DNA of 64,000 nt from Oscillospiraceae bacterium (GTDB taxonomy: Bacteria > Bacillota > Clostridia > Oscillospirales > Oscillospiraceae). Position 1 is the first letter of the stretch. Every line of letters begins with the position of its first letter. This document shows positions 26,700 through 35,066 of this stretch, piece by piece. The notes under the pieces are model-generated. The model was not told the DNA's origin. It ran no database searches and was given only the letters and a program-made list of their open reading frames with translations. The stretch spans positions 1 to 64,000 of the forward strand of contig JAGAQA010000005.1 in the NCBI GenBank assembly GCA_017622995.1, read 5' to 3'. The translations under genes and the position numbers were made by a program.

Positions 26700-27971
26700 T
26701 TACACTCTGTTTTTGACGGTTTCCCGAATGGCACCGGTCATGTAGAGACTGCCGAAAGCCAGTACAACACCGTCTTTTCCGGCAAGCTCCATGGCATCCA
26801 GCACGCCCTGCTCCACGGTGGGAGCGGCCTGAGCAGGTTTTCCAAACTGTTTCAGGAATTTGGCAAGCTCGGATGCCTGCATGGCTCTGGGATTGTCCGG
26901 CGTGACGGTGACAAAACGGGCAATAAGGGGCGCCATTTCGGCGTACATATCCGTATAGTCCTTATCTGCCATGACACCGGTGAGGGCGACGATTTCCCGG
27001 TCGGCCAGGTATTCCCGCACATTTTCCGCCAGGGCTTCCAGGCACTGGGGATTGTGGCCGCCGTCTACAATGAAGATGGGATCCCGGCGCAGCAGCTCAA
27101 ACCGGCCGGGCCAGATTGTATCCCGGATGCCCTCATAAAGGTTTTCGTCGGAGATAACCCAGCCCTGCTGACGAAGGGCCTGGATGGTTTCCAACACCAC
27201 AGCGCAGTTGCGCAGCTGGTGCCCGCCCAGCAGGGGAAGGTGAATATTCCGATAGGAACCATAGTCGAAGACCTGACCGGAAAAGTCCCGGCTGACGGAA
27301 TAGATTTTACCAAAGTCCGCTATACGAAGGCCGACTCCCTTTTCCCGGCAGACGCGGCTTACCACGTCCTCCACATCTGGTCGGGAAGGGTAGAGCACCG
27401 CCTGACAGCCGGGCTTCACAATGCCGGATTTGGTTTCGGCAATCTGGGCAAAGGTGCTGCCCAGATACTCCGTGTGGTCCAGACCGATATTGGTGATCAC
27501 GGCTGCCTCCGGTGCGGGAATCACGTTGGTGGAGTCCATAGCACCGCCCATACCGACCTCCAGCACCACAATATCACATTTATGCCGGGCGAAATAAGCA
27601 AACCCAATGGCCGTTACCAGCTCAAACTCCGTGGGATGCTCCCTCATGGATTCTGCCAGGGGCTTGATTTCGGCGGTGATTTCTGCCAGTTCCTCATCGG
27701 AAATGTCACAGCCATTCACATTCATCCGCTCGTTGAAACGCCACAGAAAGGGGGAGGTGTAGAGACCTGTTTGATATCCTGCTTTGCGGAGAATGGATGC
27801 GGTCATGGCGGCAGTGGACCCCTTGCCGTTGGTGCCGGTGATGTGCACATATTTCATGTTTTTCTCGGGATTGCCCATCTTGGCGAGCAGCTCCTGGGTT
27901 CGGCTCAGGCCGGGGATGCTGCCCTTCCAGCAGACACTGTGAATATAGGTCAGGGCTTCTTCATAGGTCAT
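26700..27971 (-). CDS. folC: Folylpolyglutamate synthase / dihydrofolate synthase
   Basis: FolC adds glutamates to folates, trapping them in the cell. The 423-residue Mur-ligase-like protein shows ITGTNGKGSTAAM (P-loop), GLYTSPFLWRFNERM, the ALEVGMGG-like segment VLEVGMGGAMDSTNVI, ITNIGLDHTEYLG, and IVDGGHNPQ. It follows folT by 7 bases, so import and trapping of folate are linked in one riboswitch-controlled operon. Confidence 0.94.
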   Translation of the reverse strand: MTYEEALTYIHSVCWKGSIPGLSRTQELLAKMGNPEKNMKYVHITGTNGKGSTAAMTASILRKAGYQTGLYTSPFLWRFNERMNVNGCDISDEELAEITAEIKPLAESMREHPTEFELVTAIGFAYFARHKCDIVVLEVGMGGAMDSTNVIPAPEAAVITNIGLDHTEYLGSTFAQIAETKSGIVKPGCQAVLYPSRPDVEDVVSRVCREKGVGLRIADFGKIYSVSRDFSGQVFDYGSYRNIHLPLLGGHQLRNCAVVLETIQALRQQGWVISDENLYEGIRDTIWPGRFELLRRDPIFIVDGGHNPQCLEALAENVREYLADREIVALTGVMADKDYTDMYAEMAPLIARFVTVTPDNPRAMQASELAKFLKQFGKPAQAAPTVEQGVLDAMELAGKDGVVLAFGSLYMTGAIRETVKNRV

Positions 27972-27978
27972 GATAAAA

Positions 27979-28767
27979 TCAATCCTTTTTTTCTTGTTTT
28001 GCGCCGAGGAATGCCAAAATGGCGGCCAGAATAATGGGCAGCAGGGTCATCAGGCTTAGACCCAGTCTTGCGGGAAGTGCCAGCGCGCTGTTGGTCAGGG
28101 GCAGCTTGCCGGATACATCCAGAACCGCCAGCAGCGCGATCTGTCCGATCACCAGCAGGCCGGCAATCAGATTCATGGGCTTTACAGAAATATCTTCCTT
28201 TTTTGCAGGGGGGAACAGGTGCATCCGCTGGAAAACGCCGGTTTTCAGCAGCAGCATTACCACCAGGGTGTCCAGGACAAACTCCAGAAGGGCTTCTACA
28301 GCCCGGACGGACATCAGTGCGCCCAATCCCTTCTTGGTGAAGCCAAGCCAAACCAGGCACTGGCTGGTCCAGTAAACGCTGCCCAGAAGCTTTCCGGGCA
28401 AAATGGTCAATGCCACACGCCAGATGTCCAGAGGCTTATTCACCTTATAGACCAGGGGACGCAGGATTCCGGCGAAGGCACCCATCATCATGGGGCTGAT
28501 GGAAATAATGGGATTCCAGCCATAGCCGCTGAAAAGGCAGCCGACGGTGTCACCCACGAAGCCAACCAGCATACCGGCAATGGGGCCGAAAAAGTATCCG
28601 GTCAGAATCAGGGGAACAGCCTCGATGGAGAATCGGGCTACAGCCGAAGGCATAACAGTCATAAATCGGGCCAGGATTACGTTCAGGGCGCACATCAGCG
28701 CGCAGGTGCTAAGGGTCCGGGTTTCCATCCGGGGCTTTTGCGTAAGCGTTGCTGCGTTTTTGGACAT
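27979..28767 (-). CDS. folT: Folate ECF transporter S component FolT
   Basis: FolT is the folate-binding membrane subunit that works with a shared ECF energising module (not in this window). The first 175 residues have the S-component layout of six helices, with LSTCALMCALNVILARF, FSIEAVPLILTGYFFGPIAGMLVGFVGD and GYGWNPIISISPMMMG. About 85 extra residues add two more predicted helices at the C-terminus, which is longer than usual. The THF riboswitch upstream supports the folate assignment. GGAGG is held in a hairpin (28774-28799). Confidence 0.9.
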   Translation of the reverse strand: MSKNAATLTQKPRMETRTLSTCALMCALNVILARFMTVMPSAVARFSIEAVPLILTGYFFGPIAGMLVGFVGDTVGCLFSGYGWNPIISISPMMMGAFAGILRPLVYKVNKPLDIWRVALTILPGKLLGSVYWTSQCLVWLGFTKKGLGALMSVRAVEALLEFVLDTLVVMLLLKTGVFQRMHLFPPAKKEDISVKPMNLIAGLLVIGQIALLAVLDVSGKLPLTNSALALPARLGLSLMTLLPIILAAILAFLGAKQEKKD

Positions 28768-28773
28768 AAAAAA

Positions 28774-28799
28774 GTCCTCCTTAAAAATAATGGAGGAGG
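28774..28799 (-). promoter_or_regulatory. folT ribosome-binding-site hairpin (riboswitch expression platform)
   Basis: The - strand reads CCTCCTCC, an A/T-rich loop, then AAGGAGGA, just ahead of the folT ATG. The upstream pyrimidine run can pair with the Shine-Dalgarno sequence and hide it. No T-run follows, so control is more likely at translation than termination. Confidence 0.65.
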
Positions 28800-28894
28800 T
28801 TAAAGGGGATATGCAGTTGCGGATCCGGCGTCATGTCTTCCGTGCGAATACGCATGAGTAAAAGACATCTGGCTCAGGCGGTTGCGGCTGTCGT

Positions 28895-28975
28895 ATCGCG
28901 GGATCACCCTTCGCCCGGCGGCAACCTCCCATCCAACCGGTACTTAACGCACGACATCCTACTCCCTGTGGCGCA
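28895..28975 (-). ncRNA. Tetrahydrofolate (folT-type) riboswitch
   Basis: The - strand contains the conserved THF-riboswitch blocks in order: GGGAGTAGGATG, then GCGTTAAGTACCGG, then GGGAGGTTGCCGCCGGGCGAA, closing with GGGTGATCCC. These match the folT motif, in which the last two blocks form the ligand pocket and pseudoknot. It starts about 10 bases after the predicted transcription start and lies upstream of folT-folC. Binding THF should reduce folate uptake. Confidence 0.9.
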
Positions 28976-28987
28976 AAACCTTCTGTT

Positions 28988-29016
28988 ATTATATCAGGCA
29001 TTTCCAGAAATTGCAA
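28988..29016 (-). promoter_or_regulatory. folT-folC promoter
   Basis: On the - strand TTGCAA (29016-29011) and TATAAT (28993-28988) are 17 bases apart, with the start point just ahead of the riboswitch. Confidence 0.82.
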
Positions 29017-29032
29017 CTTTTTTCTGCAAGCA

Positions 29033-29067
29033 AAAATCGCCCTGACAGTCCGTGCTGCCAGGGCGGA
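29033..29067 (-). terminator. Terminator of the HD-domain gene
   Basis: On the - strand CGCCCTG-GCAG pairs with CTGTCAGGGCG, followed by ATTTTTG. It lies directly after the stop at 29073 and ahead of the folT promoter. Confidence 0.8.
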
Positions 29068-29072
29068 TCCTA

Positions 29073-29657
29073 TTATTTGCAAAGACTTTCCCATTCCGCG
29101 TTCACGGATGCCTCACAGCTGCGCATGGCGAGAATGGTCTTCTCCATGAGTTCTTCCAGAGACCAGCCCAGTCGCTCGGCACCTTGGGAGATGACATCCC
29201 GGGAGCAGCCGGCGGCAAACTTCTTGTCCTTAAATTTCTTCTTCAGGCTGGAAGCCTCCATATCGCATACACTTTTGGATGGCCTCATCCGGGCGGCAGC
29301 GCCGATCAGACCGGTGAGCTCGTCGGCGGCAAAGAGTACCTTTTCCAGGGGAAGAACCGGTTCCACATCGCAGCAGATTCCGTAACCGTGGGAGCAGATG
29401 GCGTGAACCAGGCTGTCCTCCGCGTTCACTTCAGCCAGCAGCCTGGGCGCTTCCAGACAGTGCCTGTCCGGATACTGCTCAAAATCCACATCGTGAAGCA
29501 GGCCGACAAGGCCCCAGAAATCCTCATTTTCGCCCATTTCCCTGGCATACCAGCGCATAACGCCCTCCACAGTAAGGCCATGAAGAATATGGAAGGGCTC
29601 CTGGTTGTATTTCTGCAGCAGAGCAAGGGCCTGCTGGCGGGTAATCGCAGTTTGCAT
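29073..29657 (-). CDS. HD-domain hydrolase-like protein
   Basis: The 194-residue protein has the HD-superfamily pattern: a first His in FHILHGLTVEGVM, the LLHDVDFEQYP metal-binding pair, and a later AICSHGYG. This small single-domain form is common in Clostridia and is usually annotated as a phosphohydrolase of unknown substrate. It has AGGAGG upstream and its own terminator, so it is a single-gene unit. Confidence 0.75.
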   Translation of the reverse strand: MQTAITRQQALALLQKYNQEPFHILHGLTVEGVMRWYAREMGENEDFWGLVGLLHDVDFEQYPDRHCLEAPRLLAEVNAEDSLVHAICSHGYGICCDVEPVLPLEKVLFAADELTGLIGAAARMRPSKSVCDMEASSLKKKFKDKKFAAGCSRDVISQGAERLGWSLEELMEKTILAMRSCEASVNAEWESLCK

Positions 29658-29735
29658 GGTGTCAGTCCTCCTTAGATTTCCCTTATTCTACTTTTTGTCA
29701 CGGAATTTGTCAAGGGAAGGGTACCCTCAAAAATC

Positions 29736-29764
29736 TTGAAAAGTTCATATTCTCCGGATAGAAT
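29736..29764 (+). promoter_or_regulatory. Promoter of the DUF2974-like gene
   Basis: TTGAAA (29736-29741) and TAGAAT (29759-29764) are 17 bases apart. The transcript would start only about 10 bases before the ribosome binding site. Confidence 0.7.
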
Positions 29765-29782
29765 ACAAGCGAGGTGATACCG

Positions 29783-30868
29783 ATGGCAAGCATGCTGGAT
29801 TATATTGCATGGCGGGGCGATCTGAGCTTTTCCTTGGCGGGCCCCAATGAAGTGGATGCTCTGATTTTTTCGACTCTGAGCTACATTCCTTTCCAGGGAA
29901 GTGCGGAAAGAAACCCGGAAAAGCCCATCCTTTTGCGGCAGGCTGCCCGGGAGTTCTTCGATCATCCGGATCCCGAGGGCTATGTCCGGTCCCAGAATGA
30001 CCTGGAACTTTTGAAGGCAGCGGGGGAGTCGGAACGTTTTGGAAGAATCTACATTACGGAATACCGGCAGATTTTCATCAAAGAGCGGGATACTCAGTTT
30101 GCCGCGGTGACGTTTTTATTGGACGACGGTAGTATTTTTGTTTCCTTCCGGGGTACAGACAATACTTTGGTCGGCTGGAAAGAGGATTTCAGTATGTGCT
30201 TCCGGCGGGAAATCCCATCCCAAAAGCTGGCAAAACAGTATTTACAGGATGTTCTCATGGACCACAGCGGTCCTGTTCGGGTCAGCGGACATTCCAAAGG
30301 CGGAAATGTGGCCGTGTATGCGGTTTCACAGAGTGTGCCGGTGATCAGAGAGCGGATTCTTGAGGTTTACAATCAGGATGGACCCGGTTTTTCCGAGGCG
30401 TTTCTGGATGATCCGGGATACCGGCAGATTCTGCCGATTCTGCACACCCAGGTGCCCCAGAGTTCGGTTATCGGCATGATTCTCAACCGGGCAGAACCCA
30501 TTGCCATTGTAAAAAGCAATCAGTCCGGCATTATGCAGCATGACCCCTTCAGTTGGGAGGTTCAGGGAAAGAGCCTTGTCTCTGTGGAGTCGCTGTCAGG
30601 GAACTCCATCTTCCTCCAGTTGACCATCAAAAACTGGCTGCTGGGGATGGATATGGAAACAAGAGTTCGGATGGTGAATATGCTGTTTGACCTGCTGACC
30701 TCCGGAGATGTGGAGGTTACAGGAGATCTCTTCCAGCCGAAAAATCTGGTGGCGTGTGTATCCCGTCTGCGCAGTTCGGAAACGATCCGCAAATATCTGA
30801 CGGAGGATCTGACAGGGCTGTTTCACGCCGCCAAAAAGGCAAGACTTCAGATGGGAAACAGGGAATAA
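29783..30868 (+). CDS. Alpha/beta-hydrolase-like protein (DUF2974 / Mbeg1-like)
   Basis: The N-terminus MLDYIAWRGDLSFS and the central VSGHSKGGNVAVYA define the family. GHSKGG is a nucleophile elbow with Ser as likely catalytic residue, as in lipases. FRGTDNTLVGWKEDF before it is also lipase-like. The 361-residue protein has no signal peptide. Start is ATG 29783 with GAGGTGAT upstream; GTG 29774 overlaps that site. The substrate is unknown. It is a monocistronic gene with promoter and terminator. Confidence 0.78.
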   Translation: MASMLDYIAWRGDLSFSLAGPNEVDALIFSTLSYIPFQGSAERNPEKPILLRQAAREFFDHPDPEGYVRSQNDLELLKAAGESERFGRIYITEYRQIFIKERDTQFAAVTFLLDDGSIFVSFRGTDNTLVGWKEDFSMCFRREIPSQKLAKQYLQDVLMDHSGPVRVSGHSKGGNVAVYAVSQSVPVIRERILEVYNQDGPGFSEAFLDDPGYRQILPILHTQVPQSSVIGMILNRAEPIAIVKSNQSGIMQHDPFSWEVQGKSLVSVESLSGNSIFLQLTIKNWLLGMDMETRVRMVNMLFDLLTSGDVEVTGDLFQPKNLVACVSRLRSSETIRKYLTEDLTGLFHAAKKARLQMGNRE

Positions 30869-30870
30869 GG

Positions 30871-30908
30871 AACGACGCACCCGGCAAACCGGGTGCGTTT
30901 CCGTTTTT
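30871..30908 (+). terminator. Terminator of the DUF2974-like gene
   Basis: ACGCACCCGG (30875-30884) pairs with CCGGGTGCGT (30889-30898) around a CAAA loop, followed by TTCCGTTTTT. Confidence 0.85.
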
Positions 30909-30965
30909 CAGCCATATATACAAAAGCATTCCAAAGAATTGTTGTAATTTCCACAGATTTCGCCC

Positions 30966-30994
30966 TTGCTTTTTGGGCTGGGCTGGCTTACAAT
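30966..30994 (+). promoter_or_regulatory. glnN promoter
   Basis: TTGCTT (30966-30971) and TACAAT (30989-30994) are 17 bases apart, about 55 bases ahead of the glnN start. Confidence 0.65.
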
Positions 30995-31052
30995 CAAGCT
31001 ATTGTGGATGATATTTCCCCCGAAAATGATTTGAAAGGAATGTATCTGAAAT

Positions 31053-33137
31053 ATGTCCCAGATTCTGAATGTCCCGGAGCTTTTCGGCAGTGATGTGTTC
31101 AACGAGGCGGTAATGAAGCAGCGCCTGCCCGCCCATGTCTACAAGGCTTGGGAGAGCTGCATCCAAACCGGATCGACACTTCCGCTGGACGTGGCCAATG
31201 AAATCGCGGAAGCCATGAAAATCTGGGCTCTTGAGAAGGGTGCGACCCACTATACCCACTGGTTCCAGCCCATGACGGGCATTACTGCGGAAAAACACGA
31301 TTCCTTCATTTCTCCCACCGGTGACGGCCGGGTGATTATGGAGTTTTCCGGAAAAGAGCTGGTCCGGGGTGAACCGGATGCCAGTTCTTTCCCCTCCGGT
31401 GGACTGCGGGCAACCTTTGAAGCCCGTGGCTACACCGCCTGGGATCCCACAGCCTGCGCATTTGTCAAAGACGGAAGTCTGTACATCCCGACCATGTTCT
31501 TCTCCTACACCGGAGACTCTCTCGATAAGAAAACGCCTCTGCTGCGTTCTCTGGAGGAGGTATCCCGGGAGGCAATCCGCATCCTGCGGCTGTTTGGCGA
31601 CAACAAAACCCAACGAATTATCACCTGCGTTGGGGCTGAGCAGGAGTATTTCCTGCTTCCCAAGGATCTGTACGCCCAGCGGGAGGATCTGCGCCTGACC
31701 GGCCGGACTCTGTTTGGCGCGCCGGCTCCCAAGGGTCAGGAGTTGGATGACCACTATTTTGCGGCCATCCGTACCCGGGTTTCTGAGTTCATGCAGGATC
31801 TGGATGAGCAGCTCTGGCGGCTGGGCATCCTCTCGAAAACCAAGCACAACGAGGGGGCGCCCTGTCAGCATGAGCTGGCCCCCATCTATACCGATGCAAA
31901 CAAGGCCTGCGACGACAATCAGCTGATCATGCGCACCATGAAAAAATGCGCTGCCAAGCACAATCTGGTGTGCCTGCTCCACGAAAAGCCCTTTGCAGGT
32001 GTCAACGGCAGCGGTAAGCACAACAACTGGTCGCTGTCCACCGATACCGGAAAGAATCTGTTCAGTCCCGGAAAAACCCCTCGGCAGAACGCCCAGTTTT
32101 TGGTCTTTCTGGCAGCCTTTATCCAGGGCGTTGATGAATACCAGGAATTCCTGCGCTGTACGGTGGCATCCGCCAGCAACGATACCCGCCTGGGTGCGAA
32201 TGAAGCACCTCCTGCCATTGTTTCCATCTTCCTGGGAGATGAGCTGAACGGTGTGGTACAGTCCATTATCGACGGCACCAACTATACGGAACCGGAAAAG
32301 AGCCTGCTGCGCATTGGCGTGGATGTGATGCCCGCCATTCCCAAAGATACCACCGACCGGAACCGTACCAGCCCCCTGGCCTTCACCGGCAACAAGTTCG
32401 AGCTGAGAATGCTGGGCTCTTCCCAGTCCATTGCAGGCCCCAACATTGCGCTCAATACCATCATGGCGGAAGAGCTGGGCCGCTTCGCCGATGAGCTGGA
32501 AAAGGCTCCGGATTTTGACAAAGCTCTGCAAAAGCTGGTCTACAAGGCATTTACCGACCATAAGCGCATTATCTTCGACGGAAATGGCTATTCCGATGAG
32601 TGGAGACAGGAGGCAGCCCGCCGGGGTCTGAGCAATCTGGCTTCCACTGCGGAAGCCATGCGCACATACCTGAGCCAGAAGAACATTGACCTGGTTACCA
32701 GCCGCGGGGTCTTTACGGAAACGGAGTTCCGGGCTCGTCACTCCATCTATCTGGATGACTACCGGAAGAAAGTCAACATTGAGGCCCGCACCATGGTGGA
32801 TATGGCTGTCCAGCAGATTTTGCCTGCGGCCATGCGCTACACCGATTCCCTCTGCGCCGGTGTTGCCTCCAAGAAGAGTCTGGGTGTCTGCTGCAGGGGA
32901 GAAATGGCACTGATCCAAAAACTGTCCGCAGCCTGTGATGCAGCCTATGACTGTATGGAACGTCTGAAGGATGCGCTGAATCGGATTCCCGAGGATGAGG
33001 AGGCTGCCGCGGATCACTGCCACAGTGTGATTGTTCCGCTGATGGCGGAGCTTCGGACCCAGGCGGATATTCTGGAACAGAATACGGCAAAGAGTTTCTG
33101 GCCCTATCCTACCTATTCCGACCTGCTCTTTTACTAA
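31053..33137 (+). CDS. glnN: Glutamine synthetase type III
   Basis: GSIII makes glutamine from glutamate and ammonia and is common in gut anaerobes. The 694-residue protein has the GSIII core THYTHWFQPMTGITAEKHDSF, FPSGGLRATFEARGYTAWDP, CVGAEQEYFL (metal-binding Glu), HNEGAPCQHELAPIY, VNGSGKHNNWSLSTDTG, and the C-terminal family-specific region. The length is typical of GSIII and well above the roughly 470 residues of GSI. It is a single-gene unit with its own promoter and terminator. Confidence 0.95.
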   Translation: MSQILNVPELFGSDVFNEAVMKQRLPAHVYKAWESCIQTGSTLPLDVANEIAEAMKIWALEKGATHYTHWFQPMTGITAEKHDSFISPTGDGRVIMEFSGKELVRGEPDASSFPSGGLRATFEARGYTAWDPTACAFVKDGSLYIPTMFFSYTGDSLDKKTPLLRSLEEVSREAIRILRLFGDNKTQRIITCVGAEQEYFLLPKDLYAQREDLRLTGRTLFGAPAPKGQELDDHYFAAIRTRVSEFMQDLDEQLWRLGILSKTKHNEGAPCQHELAPIYTDANKACDDNQLIMRTMKKCAAKHNLVCLLHEKPFAGVNGSGKHNNWSLSTDTGKNLFSPGKTPRQNAQFLVFLAAFIQGVDEYQEFLRCTVASASNDTRLGANEAPPAIVSIFLGDELNGVVQSIIDGTNYTEPEKSLLRIGVDVMPAIPKDTTDRNRTSPLAFTGNKFELRMLGSSQSIAGPNIALNTIMAEELGRFADELEKAPDFDKALQKLVYKAFTDHKRIIFDGNGYSDEWRQEAARRGLSNLASTAEAMRTYLSQKNIDLVTSRGVFTETEFRARHSIYLDDYRKKVNIEARTMVDMAVQQILPAAMRYTDSLCAGVASKKSLGVCCRGEMALIQKLSAACDAAYDCMERLKDALNRIPEDEEAAADHCHSVIVPLMAELRTQADILEQNTAKSFWPYPTYSDLLFY

Positions 33138-33144
33138 AAAACAT

Positions 33145-33183
33145 AACCGTATTCCCGGGAAATTTGGGAATACGGTTTTTCTT
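33145..33183 (+). terminator. glnN terminator
   Basis: AACCGTATTCCC (33145-33156) pairs with GGGAATACGGTT (33166-33177), followed by TTTTCTT. Confidence 0.88.
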
Positions 33184-33210
33184 GCATTTGATCGAATCCT
33201 CTGCTATGAT
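33182..33210 (+). promoter_or_regulatory. Promoter of the GNAT gene
   Basis: TTGCAT (33182-33187) and TATGAT (33205-33210) are 17 bases apart, beginning within the tail of the glnN terminator. Confidence 0.65.
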
Positions 33211-33241
33211 GCAGAGAAAAAGGAAAGGGGAATCCATCATC

Positions 33242-33736
33242 ATGAAACAGGGAAAGTACGAGATCCGTCCCATTCGGAAAACGGATGACAGTCAGATTGC
33301 GGCAATTGTCAGGCGAAATCTGGAAAACTATGGCCTGAATATTCCCGGAACGGCATACTTTGACAAGGAATTGGATCATCTGAGCCGGTATTATGCCGAA
33401 AAAGCGGAGGAACGAGCCTATTTTGTATTGACGGACAGTGCAGGGAAGGCAGTCGGCGGTGTAGGGTTCGCTGAATTTTCGGCTATCCCGGGATGCGCGG
33501 AGCTCCAAAAGCTGTATCTCGATGACAGCGTCAAGGGACTTGGCTTTGGAAAGGGACTTCTGGAAACGGCAGAAAGCTTTGCCGCCTGTATGGGATATAC
33601 AAAGCTGTATCTGGAAACCCATTCGGTTCTGAAAGAAGCACGTCATTTGTATGAAAAAATGGGGTATCAGCAGATTCCCAGGCCGGACGGGGTCCTGCAT
33701 TCCACAATGGATTGCTTCTATTTAAAGAATATTTGA
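33242..33736 (+). CDS. GNAT-family N-acetyltransferase
   Basis: The 164-residue protein begins YEIRPIRKTDDSQIAAIV and has the acetyl-CoA-binding block LQKLYLDDSVKGLGFGKGLLETAESFA, matching the family pattern V-x-x-x-x-R/Q-x-x-G-x-G/A loosely (KGLGFGK). The C-terminal half KLYLETHSVLKEARHLYEKMGY is typical of GNAT motif B. I chose ATG 33242 because the promoter places the transcript start near 33217, after the longer frame's earlier codons. The acceptor substrate is unknown. Confidence 0.85.
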   Translation: MKQGKYEIRPIRKTDDSQIAAIVRRNLENYGLNIPGTAYFDKELDHLSRYYAEKAEERAYFVLTDSAGKAVGGVGFAEFSAIPGCAELQKLYLDDSVKGLGFGKGLLETAESFAACMGYTKLYLETHSVLKEARHLYEKMGYQQIPRPDGVLHSTMDCFYLKNI

Positions 33737-33740
33737 GATA

Positions 33741-33768
33741 TCCCCCATGGATAACCATGGGGGATTTT
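33741..33768 (+). terminator. Terminator of the GNAT gene
   Basis: CCCCCATGG pairs with CCATGGGGG around ATAA, followed by ATTTTCC. Confidence 0.75.
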
Positions 33769-33827
33769 CCTCGATAATATGGCAAATTAATTATAAAAAG
33801 TCATATAAGCAACTGGCGGTTGCTAAA

Positions 33828-34073
33828 TTATATGTCGATTGACGGGTTCATATAGTAGACATTTCGCTGGTCCAGTTTCTCACGAAGGTTTTGAATCGCT
33901 TCACCGAAGCGCTGGAAATGGACTATTTCCCGTTCCCGGAGGAAGCGAATGACATCGTTGACATCCGGATCGTCACTGAGCCGAAGAATATTATCGTAGG
34001 TGACCCGTGCTTTCTGCTCTGGTTCATTACATAAAAAGCGGGTATTTACCCAATAAAAACCGAGAACAAGCAA
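33828..34073 (-). pseudogene. C-terminal remnant of a manganese catalase (CotJC-like)
   Basis: About 65 residues match the C-terminal third of CotJC-type manganese catalases: NEPEQKARVTYDNILRL, SDDPDVNDVIRF, LREREIVHFQRFGEA, then LDQRNVYYMNPS at the end. The rest of the roughly 190-200-residue family protein is missing upstream, where only A/T-rich sequence lies. There is no ribosome binding site of note. It is therefore a truncated relic. In B. subtilis CotJC is a spore-coat component. Confidence 0.75.
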
Positions 34074-34276
34074 CTATTTACGACAAGTTGCGATTCGATA
34101 CATATATGAAGTTCTTCTCGAATTTTATGACCTAAGACTGATATCTGGGCATAAGAATAGGAGAAGGATAGAGGCATAAAGGTATAGGAAAAGGATAGAG
34201 ACACAACTATATCATGATGTCGAAAATTTGCAATATGAGATATTGTAGACGCAATTTTCAACCATGAGTGATATAG

Positions 34277-34561
34277 ATGATGTCAGCCGAAAGTTGCACC
34301 ACGGTTATTCCGGGTGCTACTTTTTTATATGGTTTGGTTCGGAATGAAAGGATATTTGATGAGTCAGACGCATGGCTGGATCTTTGGTGCCACACGGTAT
34401 ACAAAGATTACGGCAATTCGTTTTCTTTTTTGGCTCCTGTGATCCAGTACGGCAAGTATGGCTGTGCTTTAACGTTGGAACAGCTGGGTCGCCGCTGGGG
34501 ATGGGCAAGACAAGACGGACTACCGCTATATAATATGGAAATAGCAGTCGTGGCAAAATGA
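34277..34561 (+). pseudogene. Probable fragment of a winged-helix-type mobile-element protein
   Basis: The 94-codon frame includes FLYGLVRNERIFDESDAWLD followed by a LWCHTVYKDYGNSFSFLAPV block and LTLEQLGRRWGW. From memory, this layout resembles the start of a Clostridial protein in which RWGWEKTK and a helix-turn-helix segment follow; here the frame leaves that pattern after WGW, suggesting a frameshift or truncation. I cannot assign a function. It lies in a decayed, A/T-richer stretch between a catalase relic and a 5'-nucleotidase gene. Confidence 0.35.
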
Positions 34562-34640
34562 GCAAGGTTGTGCTATACTCACTAATAGGTAGTGTGTTTT
34601 CAAGGACTGAGTGAGCCGAAATATAATAGGGGGATAATTT

Positions 34641-34979
34641 ATGTCGCAGCATCGGCAGATCCATACCATTATTGATGAAACACGGAGGTCGATCATTGAT
34701 GCCATCCTTGCGTTGGGTTGCATGAAAGGCGACAAGCAATATCATGAATTTGCAAAGCCTGTGTGTACTACATTGAGCTTACGATATTGTTTTTTGACTA
34801 AATTACATACTATGACAGAAGGGTCCTTGTCGAATAGTGTTTTCAAATTGTTTGGACTGGTGAAAACAGGAAACTGTAGAAGATACTGCGGCATTGCAAA
34901 ACACAAAAATCCCCACAGTCGATCCTCCGGTGAGGAGAGGAAAGACTGTGGGGATTTTCAATGCCGTATTGTAAAATGA
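34641..34979 (+). other. Small unassigned ORF, C-terminus probably spurious
   Basis: A frame of 112 codons starts at ATG 34641 with GGGGGA upstream. The first 60 residues (HRQIHTIIDETRRSIIDAI and a following QYHEFAKPV segment) look like a real helical protein. The last 30 codons run through a strong hairpin at 34906-34958 and are rich in Cys, Arg and Lys, so the ancestral gene probably ended earlier or was truncated. No function can be proposed. Confidence 0.35.
34906..34958. terminator. Long inverted repeat, probable bidirectional terminator
   Basis: AAAATCCCCACAGTC (34906-34920) and GACTGTGGGGATTTT (34944-34958) are perfect 15-base inverted copies around a 23-base centre. A-rich and T-rich ends on both sides allow termination in either direction. 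It could also be an end of a lost mobile element. Confidence 0.6.
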
Positions 34980-35066
34980 GCCCATTTTTTCAAGTTACAT
35001 ATCTAAAAGGGCAAGTGTTTTGAAGTGTGACCTTTATTTTGCGGATTTACCAGAAAGAGGTCAACC

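Noticed and set aside
30999-33023. Long 674-codon antisense frame over glnN
   Set aside because: It is a shadow of the glutamine synthetase gene, with no start signal and low-complexity composition.
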